From Chara braunii (taxonomy: Eukaryota > Streptophyta > Charophyceae > Charales > Characeae): a stretch of DNA of 41,635 bases. Numbering within the stretch: position 1 is the first letter of the stretch; the number at the start of each line of letters is the position of its first letter. The stretch is from contig BFEA01000515.1 of the NCBI GenBank assembly GCA_003427395.1, forward strand, positions 869,755 to 911,389, given 5' to 3'. Shown piece by piece: positions 21,547 to 30,262 of this stretch. The notes under the pieces are model-generated. The model worked only from the letters and a program-made list of their open reading frames with translations, ran no database searches and was not told the origin of the DNA. Made by a program: the position numbers and the translations under genes.

Positions 21547-22640
21547 GGAATCTACAACCGTGTGTGAACATGCACTTGCCTGTACTCAGAAGAATGAATG
21601 AAATTATTTGCACCCTGTCCCTGACCGCCGATGACACTCCACCCGGGACGTTAAACTCATCTCACACTAGACCCTCAAAATCACAGAATAGCAAAATGAG
21701 CGGCCAGGTCGATTTCTTCTTTGAGGAGGACTGGATCTGGCCACTGATTTTGCGATTTTGGAGTGCCTAGTGTGAGTCTGCCCTGACGACCTGGCATTTC
21801 AAGGGAGGTAGCAGTCAGCCAGAGTGGGAGTGACGGCACCGAATCTGGCCAGTCAACAGGAAGCTGCCTCACGGGGGGCAGGAGTCACATCACATCTCTG
21901 GTGCAGACCGGTGGTCATGGACTAAGTTCGGGAATATAAAAAGAACATTATTTGCTGCGCTGGAAAGGCAAACCACCAAAGAGAGGGGGGGGGAAAAAAA
22001 AAAAAAAAAAAAACAGAGACAAATGTGGACGAGACAATTCTCACAGCGCTGTCCTGACATAGAGAACCGTGCTCATTGACACAGAGGATTCTGTGCCTGT
22101 GGCCCATTCCTCCTGACTCGCGACTTTGGAAATTCGCAAAACAAGTCGAACTCCACCTGTTTCTGTCTTCGAAGCCAATTTCTAGTTCTACTCAACCGAG
22201 AGAATCTCTGCTGCCACAGCATCTTCTCGGAGATGCTGCGGGAGCACCCCTTTTTCCAATAATGTGCTACAGTGACACGAGCTCCAATGGCAGTTGCAGC
22301 CTTCTGCCGAAGGTGACCTGGCATTCATTTATCGGCAGTCAAGTCCATGGAGGGTAGCATGCTTCGAAGAGACGGTAATGTGAAACTCCATACTAAAAGA
22401 AAATAACGAATTTCCACAAAGTAATTATAGTGCACTACAATCCTTGTTGTCTGTGGTACGATCCCATGTCATTTTTTGTCAGCATGCCTCCTGGTCAGTT
22501 TCGGCTGGCAAAATGTAATGGAACATTCCCGGGAAGTATGGCCCAGGGGAAGCAGCCCCCCGGTTCCCTTCCCCCTAGCCAAAAAGGCTCCAATTTGAAC
22601 GGTATAACCTATGAGAGAGACCAAATTAGGGGTTACTCGC
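21547..22640. other. Region without recognisable gene
   Basis: A short inverted pair lies around 21652-21776 ('cacactag' with 'ctagtgtg', possibly another small MITE). A G-run then A-run is at 21986-22013. No gene is recognisable. Confidence 0.4.
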
Positions 22641-22643
22641 CCG

Positions 22644-22712
<69 letters not shown>
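22641..22712. repeat. (CG)n followed directly by (GA)n
   Basis: About 9 CG dinucleotides run straight into about 26 GA dinucleotides. The first half is a classic Z-DNA-prone tract and the second a mirror-repeat polypurine tract. Confidence 0.95.
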
Positions 22713-22717
<5 letters not shown>

Positions 22718-23055
22718 ACTTCTGTTTTTGAATATATGCATCTGACGGATAAGGTCAGATACACCTACTTATAATGAAGGCTACATCCAAGCTCGAATGT
22801 ATACATCTGACGGACAAGATCAGATTCACTTCTTTTCTTTTTTAAGAATGCCACCCGGCCCCTGTGTAGCCCGGAGGGTGTGTGCCGAAGTGCGCATTCA
22901 ACTACTTTCCTGCAGGGAGCATTTTCGTGCCGGGTGCGCCATTGAACTATTTCGTGCCGGGTGCCACGTGGCACATTTGAGTGTTATTGAGCGCGCACAC
23001 TTCCCAAGTATGAGTGTGCGCTCAACTTGGTGCGTCTCAAGTGCTCTCACACAGT

Positions 23056-23177
23056 GGCCATCGCCGCACCACTCTTGAAATTTGCAAAATGAGAATGAAC
23101 TCGGCGCTAGAACATGGCCAGATGCATCCGCCACATTTTTGTCTTTTTCGCATTTCGAGAGTGGTGTGGCGAGGCCC
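23056..23177. mobile_element. 122-bp MITE with 3-bp target duplication
   Basis: Terminal inverted repeats of about 26 bp: left GGCCATCGCCGCACCACTC, right the complement of GGGCCTCGCCACACCACTC. They are flanked by AGT on both sides (23053-23055 and 23178-23180). The internal sequence has no coding potential. GG(G)...CCC ends with a 3-bp duplication are typical of PIF/Harbinger-type non-autonomous elements; superfamily assignment is inference. Confidence 0.85.
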
Positions 23178-23348
23178 AGTAACACAGTAGATAGCAGAGA
23201 TGGATGGTCATCACAAGGATCTCCTGGCTATGGGGTCTTTTGTGTTTGGTGTGACCCAACCGAGTGGGTGGCAGGACAGGTTCGTGATTGGGACGGTGAA
23301 TGCTCCATTTATTCCCTTTTAATTATGTAGGGATCTTCCGAACCCTAC

Positions 23349-23695
23349 TTGAAAAATCCTGCTCTTCATTTCCACCTGGGGCAGAATTGCGGTCCGACGC
23401 ATTGCACCATTTTTATGGGACAGACTGCATTTTCCGTTCTCAAATTGAAGTCTAGAAGAACCAGCTGTGCATCGCGGTGTGGATAGGCATTCAGTTTTTT
23501 TCAGGTCGGCCTGGATGCACTGCTGGTTCTTCTCCAAGAAAGGAAAGGCCCTCCACACCACGATGCACAGCTGGTTCTTCTATACAGTTTGGAGAACGAA
23601 AAATCAAGTCTGTCCCAATAAAAGAAAAAAATGGTGCAATGCATCAGACCACAATTCCGCTCCAGGTGGAAATGAAGAGCAGGATTTCTCTTTGT
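23349..23695. mobile_element. Foldback element: near-complete ~345-bp palindrome
   Basis: The left arm 'cctgctcttcatttccacct' (23358 onwards) is mirrored by 'aggtggaaatgaagagcagg' on the right. The arms stay alignable inward through 'gcattgcaccattttt', 'gggacagact', 'agaagaaccagctgtgcatc' and 'ggtgtgg'. Little unpaired centre remains. There is no coding frame of note and the target duplication is unclear. Confidence 0.85.
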
Positions 23696-23714
23696 AATTT
23701 TCCTGGACAATTGA

Positions 23715-24088
23715 GGGCATAGTCACACGGGTACCTATAATCCCAAAATCCCATAAAAAAGGGTAAAAGGCCGGTCACACGGATCTACCAAATTCGCAAA
23801 TGTACTATTCCAGTGCCCGTTTATCAGCGGCCTGGGAGGCCGCGGGGCAAGGGATTCAAATGCCCTTTTTCATTTGTTGCATTTTTCTTCGAAAATTGGC
23901 AAAAACTCGTTCACAAAAGTTCTTGCACAATTAGTGGATGACCAGCCAAGTACCAAATCCCCATTTCTCTACACGGCCGCGACCTTGTCCCATCTGAAAA
24001 GGCACAGCAGTGTGCCGTGCACCATGCCCAAAACCTCAAATCGGCCCTTCCCAAATTGCGGATTTGGTGTCGCCGTGTGAGTATGCCA
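23715..24088 (+). mobile_element. 374-bp MITE, reference copy of the GGGCATACTCACACGG family
   Basis: Left end GGGCATAGTCACACGG, right end CCGTGTGAGTATGCC plus one changed base. It is flanked by TGA at 23712-23714 and 24089-24091. The internal region has a GC-rich palindromic 'gcggcctgggaggccgc'. A near-identical copy lies at 25361-25739, with fragments at 6545, 7921, 11395 and 12180. Confidence 0.9.
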
Positions 24089-24093
24089 TGACT

Positions 24094-24187
24094 GTGGTGG
24101 AGCCCCAAAAAGTATCAAGGGGAACGCGCCATACTTAACAGACTTCGGAATTTCTCCGAAGTTAAGTTACGTTGGTTGGAGCACCAC
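24094..24187 (+). repeat. Structured ~94-nt repeat, possibly 5S rRNA-related
   Basis: The outer ends pair (GTGGTG with CACCAC). The interior holds a 7-bp perfect stem (CTTCGGA with TCCGAAG, loop ATTTC) extended by ACTTAA with TTAAGT. The phrase 'ctccgaagttaag' followed by a 'ttggttgg' resembles the internal promoter region of plant 5S rRNA, but the rest does not align well. A second copy at 25745-25838 has one stem-disrupting change. Confidence 0.45.
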
Positions 24188-24326
24188 GCTGACTCAGCTC
24201 TGCTATTCTCTCTTGCTGCTGAGCCAGAATATACGAACTAGCGTCTCTCTTGATACCGTGTATTTGGGTTTGAGGTGACTACCGGAATGGTCAAAGTTCT
24301 GGTTTAGACCGGTGATGTCTCGCATT

Positions 24327-25355
24327 CATTCAAGAAAGGGATTATCTCTTCCCCCCCCCTCCCCCCCCCCTCCTAAGTCAAAGCAAGAAAGCAACTATCC
24401 GTAGCTCAGCACGTGAAGAGTAGTGTAGAGTGTGGTGGAACGAAGCACACGGACACTTGGCGGCACAAGGGAAAAATAATCCCCTTTGAACGCCTTCATC
24501 CCGTAAGGTCAGAGCAGGGTAGGATGGAGACCGGATGATCGAAATTAGACATACCCTCGACTCCTCGAGTTATGGGGCGAAATTTGACATACCCTAGTGA
24601 GTTGTGGGCCACTGAGGGCATGCTGACACTACCGTCTTCACTCCAATAGAACGCAGGGTCATTCTAACTGTGTTTGGTGCAACTTTCAGTCCAGATCCGG
24701 ACAATAATTACCCGGCGTTCTATTCTGGTGAAGAAGGCAGGACTTTCTTTTCTTTTTTTTTTTTTTTACGACAGAGTTCTGAACTTTATCTCAGTCAATA
24801 CATACAGGCCAGGCTGTAATTCCCGTTATATTCATCATGGAAAGTCCTTGTGCGAGTACGAACCGAGGCCAAGGACTTTCTGGACACAGCTCGGCACGTG
24901 ATAACTGCCAGCCAGTCTGTGCCCGATGAATCGACAGACGGAATCCCGGTCAGATGCGTTGAGGATTGTACCAGTGCGAGGGTGCCCTGGTTCTTGCGTG
25001 CAGAGATGCTCTTTTTTGGCTAGCGAAGGAAATGGGAGCGTTGCTTCACCCGGCCATACCTCCACGGAGGCTGAGCAATCAATAATTGCCTCATGCTCAG
25101 CCGGCAAGGGGACGAATGTTATGCAGAGAAGTCGACAAAAAAAGCACGTAAGGGATGCGGTTGACAGGTTGTGGGATGAGTTTAGCGTCCAGTCTGGCGT
25201 GTCGTTGGAGCTTAGGATGTGTGCGCAAGAAAGAGAAAACGGACATGAATAGTTTGACTCTATACGGATCAACGGGACATCAATAATTTGACTCGTCAGC
25301 GTAAAGACGAGCATGTACACACGCACACAACCTCGGCATTCCAGGCAGCAGCAAG
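24327..25355 (-). repeat. ~1.0 kb dispersed block X, inverted copy, lacking U2
   Basis: Reverse complement of 19686-20790. At the place where the forward copy has U2 (here about 25013-25047) there is an ordinary sequence of about 24 bp, so this copy carries the empty site. Confidence 0.88.
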
Positions 25356-25360
25356 ACTGT

Positions 25361-25739
25361 GGGCATAATCACATGGGGACCTATAATCCCAAAATCCCAA
25401 AAAAAAGGGGAAAAGGCCGGTCACCCGGATCTACCAAATTCGCAAATGTCCTCTTCCAGTGCCCATTTGTCAGCGGCCTGGGAAACCGCGGGGCAAGGGA
25501 TTGGAGGTGACCGCAAATTTCCTGTTTTGTTTTTTGCATTTTCTTCAAAAATTGGCAAAAAAATCGTTCACAAAAGTCCGTGCGCCGTGTGACCAGGCAA
25601 GTACCAAATCCCCATTTCTCCACACGGCCGCTACCTTGTCCCATCTGAAAAGGAACAGCAGTGTGACGTGCACCATGCCCAAAACCTCAAATTGGCCCTT
25701 CCCAAATTGTAGATTTGGTGTCGCCCTGTGAGTATGCCC
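25361..25739 (+). mobile_element. Second near-full-length copy of the GGGCATACTCACACGG MITE
   Basis: It aligns with 23715-24088 over its whole length. It ends GTGAGTATGCCC then TGA (25740-25742), and the following ~400 bp continue to match the DNA that follows the first copy. The pair therefore arose by duplication of a segment containing the MITE, not by two insertions. Confidence 0.88.
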
Positions 25740-25744
25740 TGACT

Positions 25745-25838
25745 GTGGTGGAGCCCCAAAAAGTATCAAGGGGAACTCCCCATACTTAACAGACTTCGGA
25801 ATTTCTCCGAATTTAAGTTACGTTGGTTGGAGCACCAC
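25745..25838 (+). repeat. Second copy of the structured ~94-nt repeat
   Basis: Matches 24094-24187 in the duplicated segment. 'ccgaatttaag' replaces 'ccgaagttaag', weakening the central stem. Confidence 0.7.
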
Positions 25839-25892
25839 GCTGACTCAGCTTTGCTGTTCTCTCTTGCTTTTTAACTGCTGAGCCAGAATATG

Positions 25893-26014
25893 GGGCCTCT
25901 CTGCACTACTCTCGAAATGTGCAAAACGAAAGTGAATCTTCCCTTAGAATATGGAAACATGCACCGCCATGATTTTTGTCTTTTGTGCATGTCGAGAGTA
26001 GTGCAGCGACGCCC
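25893..26014. mobile_element. 122-bp MITE with 3-bp target duplication ATG
   Basis: Ends GGGCCTCTCTGCACTACTCTC and the complementary 'gagagtagtgcagcgacgccc'. It is flanked by ATG on both sides (25890-25892, 26015-26017). It is the same length as the element at 23056-23177. The paralogous position near 24231 has no such element, so this is a dated insertion. Confidence 0.9.
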
Positions 26015-26017
26015 ATG

Positions 26018-26600
26018 GTTTCTCCCAAGTGATAGGGCTTTCTGTTTTACGAGCTGGCGTCTCTTTTGATACCGTGTATTTGGGTTTGAGGTGACTACCG
26101 GGATGGTCAAAGCTCTCGTCTAGACCGGTGATGTCTCGCGCATCAGCGGGCCAGCTAACTTTTTGTGAGGGATACCAGGTGCGTTTCCTGGCATTTGAAA
26201 CATCCGGAGCCGAAAAAAAGAAAAAAAAGGAAGCTATTGAGGGTCCTACTCACACAAGGACTTTTTTTTTCTTTTTTTTGGGGGGGGCGGAAGGGGGGGG
26301 AACCAGGACATTTTCCACTCATCTCTGGCATCAATAGCTGCCTCACAGATCGAGCTGTCATCCGGTTTTCTTCGATACATCCAGCCAGGTCATGTGCGCG
26401 TTGCCCGATAGTTCCCACATCTCCTCTATCGTGAAAAGAAGGCTGAAAATATAGTCGTAAATGATCTACCCAAACAAGCAAAGAAATAAGAGGAAGGAAA
26501 AACCGTCGTCCTCCACGACCGAAATCAGGTGGAGGTGGAAACGGCGCACCCTCACTTTCGGCGAAAGTGAGACTCCCGGGTCACTAAGAGGGGGGGGGAA
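26018..26600. other. Region without recognisable gene; hairpin
   Basis: It continues the duplicated segment to about 26135, then unique DNA with homopolymer runs (26213-26293). A 9-bp perfect hairpin (CTCACTTTC with GAAAGTGAG, 3-nt loop) is at 26551-26571. Confidence 0.5.
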
Positions 26601-26610
26601 AAAAAAAACA

Positions 26611-26783
26611 AGAGCCTAGCTCAGTGGGTACACCCATGAATTGTTGAAATACAGACCTGTGTTCGAACCCAGATGATGGAACTTGATGAGCAAAACCAAC
26701 TACTAATGAATTGCTTGGGGCCGGTCAGCTCAATGATAATCTCTCGAGGCCGTCGCCCTTTTTCAAAAAAAAAATAAAAAAAA
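26611..26783 (+). mobile_element. tRNA-derived SINE, copy 2
   Basis: A-box-like tagctcagtggg (26617) and B box gttcgaacc (26661-26669). The body matches copy 1 ('acttgatgagcaaaacc', 'cagctcaatgataatctctc') and an A-rich tail ends near 26783. It is closer to a tRNA consensus than copy 1 (TAGCTCAGTGGG head), so probably younger. No clear target duplication is seen. Confidence 0.85.
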
Positions 26784-26789
26784 TCCGGT

Positions 26790-27190
26790 CAGATCATACA
26801 GACTGGGTGGTTCGAAGAAGTATACGACGATAAATTTGACCTGCCTCGGATTTGACCGCAGGTGCATCGACAGATCATTCAGCCAGTCCCACTGGAAAGA
26901 AAGGGGAAAAAAACAAAAAAGCATCGGGCTGCGCGGGAAGACTTGCAGGCATCTGGGTACATCCATCCAAATCCTGGAGATACGCAGGAGATTGTTTTTT
27001 TGTTCTCTCTTCTGATCTGCCCAGCTGCATCGGAATAGACAGAGAACTGAACAAAGTAGATCCATGGAATGATCAGACAATAACTAAATGAGCGGGTAAA
27101 CTGCGTGCAATATGTAACAGTCGTTAAAATAATAAAAATAAAAATAAAATAAAAAAGAAGAAGAAGAAGGCGCGAGTTTCCAGGAGGGAA
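26790..27190. other. Region without recognisable gene
   Basis: No domain or RNA gene. An A-rich simple tract (AAAAT)n and (GAA)n lies at 27127-27170. Confidence 0.45.
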
Positions 27191-27193
27191 CAG

Positions 27194-27345
27194 CGTGCAG
27201 AAAATCGTGATTGATCTGCATCTGTGTTCGAAACACGTCCAGGAGGAAACATCGTTCAGAAAATCGTGATTTATCTGCATCTGTACAGCGCCCAGAAAAT
27301 CGTGATTTATCTGCATCTGTGTTCGAAACACATCCAGATTCAGGC
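27194..27345. repeat. Three-copy repeat with a 28-bp conserved core
   Basis: 'cagaaaatcgtgatttatct' followed by 'gcatctgt' occurs at about 27198, 27256 and 27293. Two copies are followed by the near-palindrome 'gtgttcgaaacac'. Confidence 0.9.
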
Positions 27346-27503
27346 GCTATATAAGAAAGACACTTCTTGCTGGGGTACCACACCCCAGGTCTTCAATAAT
27401 TCCGAGGGTATACAACTCAGCAACCGCGCTGGAAACTGCCAAAGTACGCGTGACTTGTACATCAAGATGGCGACGACAGCACGCCGAGAAACGGTTTAGC
27501 GCC

Positions 27504-27612
27504 TTGCCTCACCGCTCTCGAAATGTGTATACGACAAAAATGTGGCGGGTGCATCTCGCCATGTTCGAGCGGGAAGCTCATTCTCATTTTGCGCATTTTG
27601 ACAGCGCATACT
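27504..27612. mobile_element. Diverged member of the GGGCCTCGCC-type MITE family
   Basis: Left part 'ttgcctcaccgctctcgaaa', internal 'aaaaatgtggcgggtgcatc' and 'catgttcgagcgggaagctc' align with the interior of 23056-23177 in reverse. The right terminus is degraded. Confidence 0.5.
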
Positions 27613-27904
27613 CACACTTTCCAAGAAGGACCCATCTGCACCCAAGTGACCAAACCACCAGATTTTCGAAGGCAGTGAGAGGGAGGCGGGCATACGCGTA
27701 TCTGAAGAAGAAAAAGTCAAAGGTTTGTTCTGTTGCTTTCTTTTTTTTTTCCTTTTTTTTTTTTTGTTTTCCCGTTGTGTTCCTGGCACGTTCGTTTTCT
27801 CACCTTTTCTTTTCCTTTTTTTTCTTAAATCTCACTTCGCGTGAGTAGTGCAACCAAAAATAAAAATAAAAATAAATGCGCAAACTACTTTGTACTGGTC
27901 CTGA

Positions 27905-28175
27905 GCGTTTCTTTCGGGAAAAGCTATAAGACCTCCCCGCGATGAAACTTTTGCATTCAGTTCCCCCCAAACCGGGCAAAAAGAGTAGAAGGCCCCAAAA
28001 TGACTGTTGGCATCATTTTTGCAGCCTCTGAAACAGTTTCCCGCCATTTTTGCAAAGCGGGCGTTGACAAACATGACAAACAGTCATTTTGGGGCCTGCG
28101 CCACTTCTTGCCCCGTTTGGGGGGAATTGGATACAAAGGTTTCCTGGAGGGGAGGTTTTATAAACTGGTTCGTTG
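27905..28175. mobile_element. Foldback element 1 of a tandem pair
   Basis: The left arm ('cattcagttccccccaaacc', 'aggccccaaaatgactgtt') is mirrored by the right arm ('aacagtcattttggggcct', 'gtttggggggaattgg'). The centre has a smaller stem ('cccgccatttttgcaaagcggg'). Confidence 0.8.
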
Positions 28176-28182
28176 GGAAAAG

Positions 28183-28490
28183 TAATTAAACCTACCCCTG
28201 ATGAAACCTTTGTATTCCTTTCCCCCAAAAAGGGGCAAAAAGAGCTGCAGGCCTGTATTCCTTTCCCCCCAAACGGGGCAGAAAGAGCTGCAGGCCCTGA
28301 AATGACTTTTGCGGTCATTTTTGCACCCTGTGAAAATCTTTCCCCCGTTTTTGCACAGGGGGCGGGCCCAACCAGAGTTAAAAAATGATAGGAAACGTTA
28401 TCTTGGGACCTGTTTCACTTTTTGCAGCCTTTCAGGGGAAGTGAATACAAAGTTTTCATCGTGGGGAAGTTTTATAACTTTTCGGCATTC
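28183..28490. mobile_element. Foldback element 2 of a tandem pair
   Basis: A diverged repeat of the same palindrome: left arm with 'gatgaaacctttgtattcct', right arm with 'gtgaatacaaagttttcatc'. The left arm carries an internal duplication ('gtattcctttcccc' twice, about 28211 and 28255). Confidence 0.7.
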
Positions 28491-28614
28491 GAACTGATAA
28501 AAGTTCGGTCCCCTTTGGGAACGCGATCGGCCGAACCCAAACGCCAGAGAAACCAAAGCTCAAAATAATCGGAAAAAAAAATGTTATGCAGAAAAATAAA
28601 TTGAATTCTTTACC

Positions 28615-28710
28615 GTCCTTCGGGACATCCGTCAAAATTGGAACGATACAGAGAGAGAAGATTAGCATGGCCCCTGCACAAGGATGACACGCATAAATCG
28701 AGAAATGGTC
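28615..28710 (+). ncRNA. U6: U6 snRNA copy with a 4-nt insertion
   Basis: It starts gtccttcgggacatccg and keeps the 'gattagcatggcccctgcac' and 'aggatgacacgcataaatcg' blocks. It ends agaaatggtc then ttaa and the gap. The ACAGAGA 5'-splice-site-pairing motif is expanded to ACAGAGAGAGA. No upstream TATA/USE promoter is evident, because the direct repeat lies there instead. Probably a pseudogene. Confidence 0.9.
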
Positions 28711-28714
28711 TTAA

Positions 28715-28970
28715 NNNNNNNNNNNNNNNNNNNNNNNNNNNNNNNNNNNNNNNNNNNNNNNNNNNNNNNNNNNNNNNNNNNNNNNNNNNNNNNNNNNNNN
28801 NNNNNNNNNNNNNNNNNNNNNNNNNNNNNNNNNNNNNNNNNNNNNNNNNNNNNNNNNNNNNNNNNNNNNNNNNNNNNNNNNNNNNNNNNNNNNNNNNNNN
28901 NNNNNNNNNNNNNNNNNNNNNNNNNNNNNNNNNNNNNNNNNNNNNNNNNNNNNNNNNNNNNNNNNNNNNN
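28715..28970. other. Assembly gap (256 N)
   Basis: A run of N between the U6 copy and a (CA)n tract. Confidence 1.

Positions 28971-28971
<1 letters not shown>

Positions 28972-29029
<58 letters not shown>
28972..29029. repeat. (CA)n microsatellite
   Basis: About 29 CA dinucleotides directly at the gap edge, a likely cause of the gap. Confidence 0.97.
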
Positions 29030-29034
<5 letters not shown>

Positions 29035-29528
29035 ACTACCACACAGATATACACACTTATTAAAAAGGTTTTATCAAAAGGAGAAAAAAAAGGAAAAAGA
29101 AAAGAAAAAAAAAGGGGGCAACGGCTCGTGGGTCACAACCCACGTTTTGAATGGGCAAAAAAAACAGTCTTCCCCAGGTTTTCCGACCGTAGTTCAAAAC
29201 GGCAATAATAACAGTGGCCCGCGTTATACACATGGTGCCTGTTCCAAACAGGCACTTTTGCTAGGCTACCAGCCGGGCCGCCCGGGTGGCCAGCCCGTGC
29301 AAGGAGGTCCCAGCAAAAAAAAAAAAAAAACAAAAATCCAAAAAATCCAAAACAAAAACTATGTTATGCAGAAAAATAAACTGAACAACTTTTGCCTCCG
29401 GGTCACATCGAAATTCTTCACCAAAATTAAAATAAAAATTAAAACCTATTTTTTATTTTTTTTTTATTTTTTTTTTGGGCCTGGCCGGGCAAGTGACCCC
29501 GGGCCACTCTGGTAGCCTAGCACTTTTG

Positions 29529-29530
<2 letters not shown>

Positions 29531-29589
<59 letters not shown>

Positions 29590-29946
29590 CGTCGTATGGT
29601 TGTGCCGTGCTGCGCCGCACGGCGGCTGAAACGAAAAAAAATAAAATAAAAAAAATCAGAGACATCTCGGCCGTGGCCAATCTGGGGTGTGGCAGAGACA
29701 TCTCGGCCGTGGCCAATCTGCGGTGTGGCCGAGACATCTCGGCCGTGGCCAATCTGGGGTGTGGCCGAGACATCTCGGTCGTGGCCAATCTGGGGTGTGG
29801 CCGAGACATCTCGGCCGTGGCCAATCTGGGGTGTGGCCGAGATATCTCGGCCGTGGCCCAACCATGGGGCCGAAACACCTTTTTTTATTTTTTGTTCCAG
29901 CCGCGGCGCGACCATTAAACGGGAAAAAAAAAAAAAAAAAAAAAAA
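29531..29946. mobile_element. T-run/A-run bounded inverted-repeat structure enclosing a 36-bp minisatellite
   Basis: The left side has a ~58-nt T-run, then 'atggttgtgccg', GC-rich sequence and 'cggctgaaacgaaaaaaa'. The right side mirrors this with 'tttttgttccagccg', 'gcgcgaccat' and a ~27-nt A-run. Inside is the 36-bp array. The arms are imperfect. It resembles foldback elements, whose ends enclose tandem repeats, but a class cannot be assigned. Confidence 0.5.
29661..29875. repeat. Minisatellite, exact 36-bp period, six copies
   Basis: The unit starts at 29661, 29697, 29733, 29769, 29805 and 29841. Unit junctions form GGCCGAGA-CA-TCTCGGCC, an 8-bp palindrome. In the last unit this is GGCCGAGATATCTCGGCC, an uninterrupted 18-bp palindrome. 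Because 36 is a multiple of 3, several frames on both strands stay open (for example a 12-residue GRDISAVANLGC repeat). I read that as a consequence of the period, not evidence of a protein. Confidence 0.95.
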
Positions 29947-29955
29947 AAACTCGCA

Positions 29956-30262
29956 GCTGTTCGACGAGACTTTGGGACTGGTGCCTGGTTTTCGGCCCTT
30001 TCTTGCGTAATCTCGCTTAGTCCGAATGGACTATTTGGGTTTTTTGGAGCTCTTTGGCATCCTGCCGGTGGACGTTTGTCGGGGCCTGATTCGGAGCGCA
30101 GGCTCTGGCTTTGTCGCTTCATTGGTTCCTTGGTTGGGCTCTATGTTGTGCGTACGGCCGACCGGCCTACTTGGGTATTCGGAGCCCTTTGGCAACCTGC
30201 CGTTGACGGTTGATGAAGCCTGTTACGGTTCACAGGCTCCGGCTGTGTCGCTTCTCCGGTTC
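29956..30262 (+). repeat. Left pLTR-like direct repeat of the Penelope-like element
   Basis: Starts gctgttcgacgagactttgg and aligns without notable gaps to 34059-34365, with few differences. It contains an internal ~146-bp periodicity: 'gactatttgggttttttgga' near 30028 and 'ctacttgggtattcggagcc' near 30167 open related sub-units, each ending near 'tgtcgcttc'. Confidence 0.93.

Larger units (their letters stand above)
28581..29383 (+). mobile_element. U6-headed composite retroinsertion bounded by a 20-bp direct repeat
   Basis: The 20-mer atgttatgcagaaaaataaa occurs at 28581-28600 and 29361-29380, each followed by t/c-tgaa. Between them are a U6 copy at the 5' side (28615-28710), an assembly gap of 256 N, a (CA)n tract, unique sequence and an A-rich end (29315-29360). 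The arrangement is that expected of a template-switched chimeric retrocopy with target duplication. The gap hides the junction. Confidence 0.65.

Noticed and set aside
29475-29918. Open frames with a 12-residue repeat over the minisatellite
   Set aside because: They follow from a 36-bp period without stops and exist on both strands. They run into homopolymer-encoded Phe or Lys runs.
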